A stretch of DNA of 23,016 nt from Akkermansiaceae bacterium UBA5020. Its GTDB lineage: Bacteria; Verrucomicrobiota; Verrucomicrobiia; Verrucomicrobiales; DEV007. Shown one piece after another: positions 7,932 to 14,414 of the stretch. The stretch covers positions 11,793 to 34,808 of the forward strand of contig DGXY01000076.1 of the NCBI GenBank assembly GCA_002396885.1, written 5' to 3'. Every line of letters begins with the position of its first letter. Position 1 is the first letter of the stretch. Under the pieces are notes generated by a model. It saw only the letters and a list, made by a program, of their open reading frames with translations, searched no databases and was not told the DNA's origin. Both the position numbers and the translations under genes were made by a program.

Positions 7932-9491
7932 CTACTCCGCCTCGCGGAAGCGATAGCTGAACAAGTCCACATCGCGCAAGGCGAAGCGGAGCCTCACCGC
8001 CTTTCCTGCCAGCGAAGAGAGATCGCTGCCACCCTTCCAGGTCACGACGCGTTCGATCGCATCGCCGAAGTGCGGTCCGCAGTCCTCGAGCGCAAAACCC
8101 GGGAACGGCTTGCCACCCTCGTCCTGGATCTCGACCCGCACGTCCCCGGCCGCCGAGCTCGCGAAATTCAGAGTGAGTTCCTTTCCGGAAAAGAGGATCG
8201 GCTTGGTCACCAATTCCCCGCCCGAGAGCGGTGCCGCGACCGAAACAAATCCATCTAGGCGCAGGCTATAGCGGCGCAGGAGACTACTTTTTCCGGTCCA
8301 GTAACTCTCCGTTGCATAGAGGGAAAGCTCATTGGGTCCGCCAGAAAAGCTGCCCTTCGTTTCCACGGGTCCCCAGGCGAGGTATTGATGGCCGTAGTGC
8401 CAGGTGCCCTCGCGTTCCGGTCCGGGGCGAAGAAAGGCCTCGTTCCATCGTTTGAAGGTCACCCCGTCGCGACCGGCCATGAAGAGGCCCTCGGTCAGGG
8501 CTGTGCCGTAGCGTTCGCTCGCCTTGGCACGTTCCTCGCGGGCGGCGAGTTCGGGCAGGGCGCGCATCGAGTCGGACCAGCCGCGCTCGATGTAGCGGGT
8601 CGGGAAGCCGATGAGGAGATGCGGCGCGCGGGCGTAGGGTTTGACGCCGTTGGTGTAGAGCTGCTCGTCCGGCGAGTCGGTGTAGCGCAGATCTTGCGCC
8701 GGCTCCCAGTGGATCAGGTCCTTCGACACCGCCGTGCGGATCGCGCGATTGCCCTCGGGTTTCCAGGTCTCGCCATTCGTCGTACCGCCGGTGAAGGTGC
8801 GCCAGTAGGCCCGATAGGCGGCGATGTTAGGGTCGTAAAAGGCGAGATTCTGCGAATCGAAGGCCCCCTCGGTGATGACCGGCTCGGGATGGGCGAGACT
8901 CCAACGCAGGCAATCAGGCGATTGGAAAAGGAGGAGCCCATGGGGTTTCTCCGAGCGAATGATCGCTTTGTAGCGGGCCTCGGGAGGACAGGCGGGGTTT
9001 TCATCCTTGAAGACCGCCGGATGCCCCGGGTCCGACTTCACCGAGGCGAAGGTCTCGGTGGCGAGGACGATATTGTTCGCCTTCGATCCCTGGAATTCGA
9101 CCAGCCCCAGCTCGGGCTTGCGCCAGACAAAACCGTCATCGCTCTCGGCGTAACAACAAAAGAGCGGGTGGGAACCCGTGTTGACCTTGCCATCCTGCAC
9201 CGCGATGTGCCAGGCCTTGTAATACATCCGATACTTGTCACCGTCCCGGAAGACGCTGTGGTATCCGGTGCCGGTGCCCTCCCAGGCGGCGTCATGATCC
9301 AGGGCGATCTCGCGCGCGATCGGTTCGTGCAACTCGAGCCGAGCCCCGCCGGAGAGGGACTCGATCAGCGTGTCCTCGACGAAGAGTTCCCGTCGCAGCC
9401 CGATCTCAACGGGAGCTGCGAAGGTCGGACCGGAGGTGACCTGGAAGACCAGACAGGTGGCAAGGAGGAGACGAAAAAACGGACGTTTCAT
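7932..9491 (-). CDS. Secreted GH32/GH43-like five-bladed beta-propeller protein
   Basis: The 519-residue protein has a signal peptide (about residues 1-26, MKRPFFRLLLATCL...TFAA). The ATG at 9489-9491 overlaps the stop of the upstream esterase gene as ATGA, which settles the start. Features of the glycosidase-type beta-propeller common in planctomycetes and verrucomicrobia are visible: WEGTGTGYHSVFRDGDKYRMYYKAW near 69-95, then CCYAESDDGFVWRKPELGLVEF, and repeated aromatic blade segments (RWSLAHPEPV, YDPNIAAYRAYWRTF, KDLIHWEPAQDL). The C-terminal part (about 420-515) is a beta-sandwich-like region (RVEIQDEGGKPFPGFALEDC). Families of this fold cleave or bind polysaccharides; the substrate cannot be read from the sequence, and whether it is active is uncertain. 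Coupling with the O-acetylesterase suggests that both act on the same acetylated sugar outside the cell. Confidence 0.8.
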   Translation of the reverse strand: MKRPFFRLLLATCLVFQVTSGPTFAAPVEIGLRRELFVEDTLIESLSGGARLELHEPIAREIALDHDAAWEGTGTGYHSVFRDGDKYRMYYKAWHIAVQDGKVNTGSHPLFCCYAESDDGFVWRKPELGLVEFQGSKANNIVLATETFASVKSDPGHPAVFKDENPACPPEARYKAIIRSEKPHGLLLFQSPDCLRWSLAHPEPVITEGAFDSQNLAFYDPNIAAYRAYWRTFTGGTTNGETWKPEGNRAIRTAVSKDLIHWEPAQDLRYTDSPDEQLYTNGVKPYARAPHLLIGFPTRYIERGWSDSMRALPELAAREERAKASERYGTALTEGLFMAGRDGVTFKRWNEAFLRPGPEREGTWHYGHQYLAWGPVETKGSFSGGPNELSLYATESYWTGKSSLLRRYSLRLDGFVSVAAPLSGGELVTKPILFSGKELTLNFASSAAGDVRVEIQDEGGKPFPGFALEDCGPHFGDAIERVVTWKGGSDLSSLAGKAVRLRFALRDVDLFSYRFREAE

Positions 9492-11983
9492 GGTTGTTTC
9501 AAAGGCCATTTCTCAGAGTGGAAGGGAGCAGCTGGGAGTCCTTCGCGATTCTTCAGGTTCGGCATCGCCTCCTCGTGCCAGGCGTAGCGGACCGCGACGG
9601 GAGCGGGAACCGCGTCGCTCCGCACGATGAGCGAGTTGCCCTCGATCGTCCCGGTGGCGACGACAAACGTTCCATCCGCTCCGGCGATCTCGAGATGCGA
9701 AGGGGCCTTGCCGTCAGCCGTGATCAATCCGCCGCCGGTGTGATCGAAGCTGACGCGCAGCGCCCCTCCCTCGGGTTTTGCTTCCCGGAAGATCGGCCCG
9801 CTGTGAACGAGGTCCGTTTTGCCGTAGGCCTTCGCCATGGCCTGGAGCGCGAGGCGCTTGCCGACGTCCTGCTTGTTGCGCGGGTGGATGTCGCCCGGAT
9901 TGCCGGTGATGTCCGTGATCACGACCATGCCGGTCTGTGGCAATGTCAGGGTAGCGGTCTGGGCCATCCAGAATTCCGGGAGAGTCGCGGTCGTCAGCGT
10001 TCCGCCGGGGCGGCTGCTGTAGCGGTAGGGCGCGATCTGCACGAAGAGGAAGGGAAGGACCGGGTCCCCCCAGTGTTTCCGCCACGCCTCGATCATTCCG
10101 TTCTGAAGCTGCGTGTATTTCGGCCCATCGGGTTTCATGCAATTGCTTTCCCCCTGATACCAGATCGCTCCCCGGATCGGGAAAGGCGCGACCGGATGAA
10201 CCATCGCGTGGTAGAGACCACCTCCGGGCGACCATTGCTCGATCGGGGTGCCGCCGACCGAGGCGTTGATCATCCCCACCGGCACGCCCAGCGCCGCCTT
10301 CAATTCGCGGGCGAAGAAGTAAGCGAGCGCCGAATCCCCCGAAGTGCCTCCCGTGAGAAGATCGTTCCGCGAGGCGCGATGCCAGATGCCGGCCACCTGC
10401 TCGGCGGGCGCCGCCGCGCCTCCCTTCTTCACCGTGAATTGACGCACGATCGGGTCGTTCGCGGCGGCGAGTTCCTCCTCGTTTCTCGCGACGGTCTGTC
10501 CCGGTGAGAACGTCCAGTGCATGTTCGACTGCCCCGAGGCGAGCCAGACCTCGCCCACGAGCACTCCGCCGATCTGCCGTGTTTCCTCCCGCCCGCGGAT
10601 CACCAGATCGCGTGACTCCGCCGAGGCTGCGAGAGGATCGAGGATCACTTTCCAGCTTCCCGTTGCATCCGCCTTGGTGGTCTTCTTTTGCCCCGCGAAC
10701 TCCACCACGAGTTCCTCTCCGGCGCTCGCTTTGCCCCAGACCGGAACGGGCCGATCCCGTTGCAGGATCATGCCCTCGGAAAAGAGCGGCGAGAGCCTGA
10801 CATAACTCTTTTTCACGACCTTCCCGGCCAAGGTTGCCTCGACCCACGGAGCCACCTTCTCCACCCAGAGCCGGGCGTGCTCGCGCTGCCCCTTGCCGCT
10901 GAGATGCACCCCCTGTCCGCCGCGTTCCCGGTGATCACCAGTCAAGGTGTCAGTATCCGGCCCCTCCAGAGCGGTAGCGTTTTCCCACGTCATCCGCTGG
11001 GCGAGGCGGATGTCGGGAGAACACTCATCGCCCGGCACGTGATACGAGGTCTGCGCGACAAACCACGGTGCCTTGCTGCCGAGGTCGCGCTGCGCCGAGG
11101 CCATAAGGGTCTCGAGGAAAGTGCGATAGGCGTCCCCCGGCAAGGTCCGCGAAGGATCGGCCTGATTCGCATCCGACTCCCCCTGATGCCACAGCACCGC
11201 GCGGAATCCCTCGCGTCCGAGCGGCCTCAAGCGTGAGAGGAGATTGGCGTAAAGGGCTCCGTCGCTTTCATACGCGCCCCTTCCGACCACGACCGTCCGT
11301 CCCGTCACCGTCGGCGGATTCGAAAAACGCACCCCTGGCGGGAGCCATTCTCGCACGCTCGTGCCTCCCGCCGCCGTGCTCACCAGACCGATCGGCACCC
11401 CGAATTTCTCCACCATGGCATCCCCGAAAGCGGGCAGAAAACTGCCTCCGTTCCCTCCGGCGCCAGGCTGGGGATCGTTGGCGGGTTGCCAGGAAGAGCC
11501 GGTGAAAGCGGCGACCTTTCCCGTCTTCGCGACGAGTTTCTCCTCGCCGTAGTTCCCCGCGTTCGACTGACCGGCGATGACAAACACCTCGCCCATGCCG
11601 ACGTGGGCCACGGCGGTCTTCGCGACGGCCTTCCCGGCCCGGAGCACCTCGGCCTCGAATCCATACCAGCCACCCGCCGGAGCCTCGAGTTCTCCGCGAA
11701 AGGCGGCGACCTGAGAATCGATCACGAGATTGACCCATTTTCCCTCGCTCCCTTCGCCCGTGACCCGCACCCGCAGCGCCTCCGGCGTCTGGGTTTCCTT
11801 CGAGGCCAGATGGATGCGTCCGGCGACAAGGATCTTGCCGCCTTGGGCACTCGTTCGTTGAAAGACCTGATGCTCCAGAGGTGAAGTCAGCACCAGCTTG
11901 ACCTCCGCGGCCTCCTGAGAATGAAGAAAGGTCGCGGCAACGAACGCGAGAACGAAGAAGAGAGAGGAGAACTTCATGGGCAT
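9488..11983 (-). CDS. Double-domain sialate O-acetylesterase-like SGNH esterase
   Basis: The 831-residue protein has a signal peptide (about 1-22, MPMKFSSLFFVLAFVAATFL) and two SGNH esterase domains of the sialate O-acetylesterase (SASA) type. Domain 1: GQSNAGN (Ser140), GGTS (206-209), WHQGES (265-270), GVHLSG (His360). Domain 2: GQSNMHW (Ser486), GGTP (577-580), WYQGES (608-613), DIHPRNK (Asp699, His700). Such enzymes remove acetyl groups from sugars such as sialic acid or plant polysaccharides; the domain 2 motifs are complete. In domain 1 the position three residues before the His is Gln357, where the family normally has Asp. Starts at 11983 and 11977 are both possible and differ by two residues. 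On the minus strand TTGATT, 16 bases, TAGGAT lies 14 bases before the start and could be the promoter. The next gene is translationally coupled. Confidence 0.9.
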   Translation of the reverse strand: MPMKFSSLFFVLAFVAATFLHSQEAAEVKLVLTSPLEHQVFQRTSAQGGKILVAGRIHLASKETQTPEALRVRVTGEGSEGKWVNLVIDSQVAAFRGELEAPAGGWYGFEAEVLRAGKAVAKTAVAHVGMGEVFVIAGQSNAGNYGEEKLVAKTGKVAAFTGSSWQPANDPQPGAGGNGGSFLPAFGDAMVEKFGVPIGLVSTAAGGTSVREWLPPGVRFSNPPTVTGRTVVVGRGAYESDGALYANLLSRLRPLGREGFRAVLWHQGESDANQADPSRTLPGDAYRTFLETLMASAQRDLGSKAPWFVAQTSYHVPGDECSPDIRLAQRMTWENATALEGPDTDTLTGDHRERGGQGVHLSGKGQREHARLWVEKVAPWVEATLAGKVVKKSYVRLSPLFSEGMILQRDRPVPVWGKASAGEELVVEFAGQKKTTKADATGSWKVILDPLAASAESRDLVIRGREETRQIGGVLVGEVWLASGQSNMHWTFSPGQTVARNEEELAAANDPIVRQFTVKKGGAAAPAEQVAGIWHRASRNDLLTGGTSGDSALAYFFARELKAALGVPVGMINASVGGTPIEQWSPGGGLYHAMVHPVAPFPIRGAIWYQGESNCMKPDGPKYTQLQNGMIEAWRKHWGDPVLPFLFVQIAPYRYSSRPGGTLTTATLPEFWMAQTATLTLPQTGMVVITDITGNPGDIHPRNKQDVGKRLALQAMAKAYGKTDLVHSGPIFREAKPEGGALRVSFDHTGGGLITADGKAPSHLEIAGADGTFVVATGTIEGNSLIVRSDAVPAPVAVRYAWHEEAMPNLKNREGLPAAPFHSEKWPLKQP

Positions 11984-11997
11984 TGGGACGATGCACG

Positions 11998-12025
11998 ATC
12001 CTAGAGAAGCGAGCGCCCGAATCAA
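11998..12025 (-). promoter_or_regulatory. Possible promoter of the esterase/propeller pair
   Basis: Minus-strand TTGATT and TAGGAT are 16 bases apart and each match four of six sigma-70 consensus positions; the -10 lies 14 bases before the upstream ATG. An 8-bp inverted repeat (GCGCCCGA/TCGGGCGC, 12013-12042) overlaps the -35 side and could be a protein-binding site or chance in GC-rich DNA. Confidence 0.3.
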
Positions 12026-12108
12026 AGCGCAAGCTCGGGCGCGATCGGGTGAGGCGGGATCCCACGAAAAGGTTGCGACCGGACTGGCCAAGCACGGCGC
12101 TCCCGCGC

Positions 12109-12114
12109 TATGAT
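12109..12114 (+). promoter_or_regulatory. Candidate -10 hexamer (TATGAT) of the FocA/NirC-type gene
   Basis: TATGAT matches five of six positions of the -10 consensus; no good -35 is visible. It contains the alternative ATG at 12110, so if it is the true -10 element the start must be the ATG at 12137, which would leave a leader of roughly 15 bases. Confidence 0.3.
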
Positions 12115-12136
12115 GGGACGTAACCCCGATTGCCCC

Positions 12137-12940
12137 ATGCCCGAGATCTACGGTAGCGACGCCTATTCACCCAAGGAAATCGCCGAACGCATCGAAGGCG
12201 TCGGCGTCCGCAAGGCCAACCTCCCGCTCCTGCCGATGGCCGCGCTCGGGGTCCTCGCGGGTGGCTTCATCGGGCTCGGGGCCCTTTACTTCAATCTCGT
12301 CGTCAGCGATCCCGCACTCGGGTTCGCCGCCAAACGCGTCCTCGGCGGGCTCGTGTTTTCCTTGGGGCTGATCCTCGTCGTCGTCGCGGGGGCCGAACTC
12401 TTCACCGGGAACAATCTTATGGTCATGGCCCGCGTCCACGGGAAGATCACGACACGGCTGATGCTGCGCAATTTCGCCGTCGTCTTCGTGACGAACTTCA
12501 TCGGTGCCTGCGGTCTCGCTGCGATCGTCGCCCTCTCCGGACACGGCCGGATGAATGGCGGCCTCGTCGGGGAATCGGCCATCGCCATCGGCCTCGCGAA
12601 ATGCGAGATCGGAATGGCGGAGGCCTTCTTCAAGGGACTGCTCTGCAATCTCCTCGTCTGCCTCGCCGTCTGGCTCGCGATGGCGGGACGCAGTGTCGTC
12701 GATCGCGTCATCGCGGTGATCTTTCCCGTCTCCGCCTTTGTCGCCGCCGGCTTCGAGCACAGCATCGCGAACATGTATTTTGTTCCGCTCGCGATCTTTC
12801 TAGCGGGAGACACCGGCCCCGAGGCCCTGACCTGGTCCCACTTCCTCGTGAACAACCTCCTCCCTGTCACCCTCGGCAATCTCGTCGGCGGAGCCGGGAT
12901 GGTCGGCCTCGTTTACCACCTCATCTACGGAAGGGATTGA
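12137..12940 (+). CDS. Formate/nitrite transporter (FNT) family channel, FocA/NirC type
   Basis: The 267-residue membrane protein has six hydrophobic segments (about 29-53, 66-88, 112-134, 163-183, 187-206, 232-262) and the FNT signatures AGAELFTGNN (84-93, the loop after the second helix), NLLVCLAVWLAMAGRS (171-186) and GFEHSIANMYF (205-215) with the central pore histidine His208. FNT pentamers pass formate, nitrite or related small anions across the inner membrane. The start at 12137 gives the usual short leader MPEIYGSDAYSPKEIAERI; an ATG at 12110 adds nine residues and overlaps a candidate -10. No formate or nitrite enzyme gene lies beside it, so formate versus nitrite cannot be decided. 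It is transcribed alone, and a strong palindrome follows the stop. Confidence 0.95.
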   Translation: MPEIYGSDAYSPKEIAERIEGVGVRKANLPLLPMAALGVLAGGFIGLGALYFNLVVSDPALGFAAKRVLGGLVFSLGLILVVVAGAELFTGNNLMVMARVHGKITTRLMLRNFAVVFVTNFIGACGLAAIVALSGHGRMNGGLVGESAIAIGLAKCEIGMAEAFFKGLLCNLLVCLAVWLAMAGRSVVDRVIAVIFPVSAFVAAGFEHSIANMYFVPLAIFLAGDTGPEALTWSHFLVNNLLPVTLGNLVGGAGMVGLVYHLIYGRD

Positions 12941-12946
12941 TCCCAA

Positions 12947-12984
12947 CGACCAAATCTTGTCGCGGCCGCGACAAGATTTGGTCG
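12947..12984. terminator. Perfect 38-bp palindrome, probable bidirectional terminator
   Basis: A perfect palindrome with 19-base arms and no spacer (CGACCAAATCTTGTCGCGG and its complement) begins six bases after the stop of the channel gene and ends two bases before the stop of the convergent DUF1501 gene. On either strand the RNA can fold into a very stable hairpin. No long T-run follows because the arms end in ATTTGGTCG, so it may be a stem-only or Rho-assisted terminator. Confidence 0.7.
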
Positions 12985-12986
12985 CC

Positions 12987-14414
12987 TCACCCGATCAGAT
13001 CGTGGATCACGCCCTTGCCTTCGAAGCCGGTGAGGCGTTGTTCGAGCCCGTTGTGATACCAGGTGAGCTTTTCATGATCAATCCCGAGGAGCTGCAGGGC
13101 CGTCGCGTGGAGTTCCCAACTGTGCATCACCTTTGCGACGGCCTCGTAACCGAGCTCGTCGGTCGCCCCGTAGCCGGTCCCCGCCTTGATCCCGCCGCCG
13201 GCGAGCCAGCTCGTGAAGGCCCCCGCGTTGTGATCGCGCCCTTTTCCCGAACCCTGCGCGGCCGGTTGGCGGCCGAACTCGGAGGTGCAAATCACGAGGG
13301 TGTCGTCGAGGAGCCCGCGCGCCTTCAGATCGACGAGCAGGGCCGCGGCCCCCGTGTCGAGCACCTCGCCCCAGTAGCCGTGGTCCCGGACAATGTCCTC
13401 ATGACTGTCCCAGTTTGGACGAATCTTCTTGGCGGTGGTGTTTTCCGCCCCGCAATAGATCTGCACGAAACGCACCCCGCGCTCAGCGAGGCGGCGGGCG
13501 AGGAGACACTGCCGGCCGAAGGGACCCGTCTCGGGATGATCGAGGGCATAGAGTTGTTTCGTCAGGGCCGTCTCGCCCGAGAGATCAGTCACCTCGGGCG
13601 CGGAAAGTTGCAGCCGTGCCGCCATCTCATAGGCCGCGATGCGCGCCTCCAGTTCGCTGTTGCCCTCACGACCAGTGCGATGTCGTCGGTTGACCTGCTC
13701 GAGAAAGGCGAGACCGGCCCGGTCGCCTTCGGGCGAGTGCCCCGCCACTTCCTTGGGAGGAAAGAGGTCCGCAATGGGTTGGCCGGGATCATTCGTCTCG
13801 AGAGTGGTGGCCTGGTGCATCGCGGGGAGGAATCCCGCGCCCCAGTTGATGATTCCGCCCGGAGGCAGGCCCCGGGGATCGGGCAGCACGACAAAGGCGG
13901 GGAGGTTCTCGCTCTCGCTGCCAAGACCGTAGGTGACCCACGATCCCATGCTCGGATAACCCGGCAGGGTGTGGCCGGTGTTCATGAGGAAACAGCCCGG
14001 ACCGTGCAGGGCGGTGGTGCTCTTCATCGAATAGACGAAGGCCATGTCATCGACGCAACGGGCGAGACGCGGAAAGAGGTCGCTGACCCAGCGGCCCGAT
14101 TCCCCGTGCTGGCGGAACTTCCATTGGCTCGGGTAACAATTGCCAGGCTTCGAGGCAAAGAACTGGAGTTTGCCATCGGGATCGAAGGGTTGCCCAGCGC
14201 GGCGCTCCAGCTCCGGCTTGTAGTCGAAGGTATCGACCTGGCTCCACCCGCCCGGACAAAAAATCTGGATGATGCGCTTCGCCTTCGGCGCGAAATGGGT
14301 CGTGGCCCCGAGCGAGTCGCGGCTGAGCAGCGCCGACAGGGCCAGACCGCCGAATCCGCCTCCGGCGGTGTGGAGAAACTGACGTCGGTTCAGAAGGGGG
14401 CGATCAGTCGACAT
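12987..14414 (-). CDS. DUF1501 family exported protein (sulfatase/alkaline-phosphatase-like fold)
   Basis: The 475-residue protein starts with a twin-arginine type leader (NRRQFLHTAGGGFGGLALSALL, Arg10-Arg11), and the DUF1501 hallmarks are present: IIQIFCPGGWSQVDTFDYKP near 48, LHGPGCFLMNTGHT, PNWDSHEDI, VICTSEFGRQP and GRDHNAGAFTSWLAGGGIKAG. The family has the alkaline phosphatase/sulfatase fold but its reaction is not established. The start at 14414 is preferred as it begins just before the Tat motif; the 11-base overlap with the upstream DUF1553 gene indicates co-transcription. DUF1501 and DUF1549/DUF1553 genes occur as pairs throughout planctomycetes and verrucomicrobia, often near sulfatases and sugar catabolism, and are presumed to act together in the periplasm. 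Confidence 0.93.
   Translation of the reverse strand: MSTDRPLLNRRQFLHTAGGGFGGLALSALLSRDSLGATTHFAPKAKRIIQIFCPGGWSQVDTFDYKPELERRAGQPFDPDGKLQFFASKPGNCYPSQWKFRQHGESGRWVSDLFPRLARCVDDMAFVYSMKSTTALHGPGCFLMNTGHTLPGYPSMGSWVTYGLGSESENLPAFVVLPDPRGLPPGGIINWGAGFLPAMHQATTLETNDPGQPIADLFPPKEVAGHSPEGDRAGLAFLEQVNRRHRTGREGNSELEARIAAYEMAARLQLSAPEVTDLSGETALTKQLYALDHPETGPFGRQCLLARRLAERGVRFVQIYCGAENTTAKKIRPNWDSHEDIVRDHGYWGEVLDTGAAALLVDLKARGLLDDTLVICTSEFGRQPAAQGSGKGRDHNAGAFTSWLAGGGIKAGTGYGATDELGYEAVAKVMHSWELHATALQLLGIDHEKLTWYHNGLEQRLTGFEGKGVIHDLIG

Noticed and set aside
8385..9587. 400-residue plus-strand reading frame
   Set aside because: It is antisense to the beta-propeller gene and part of the esterase gene and shows no domain.
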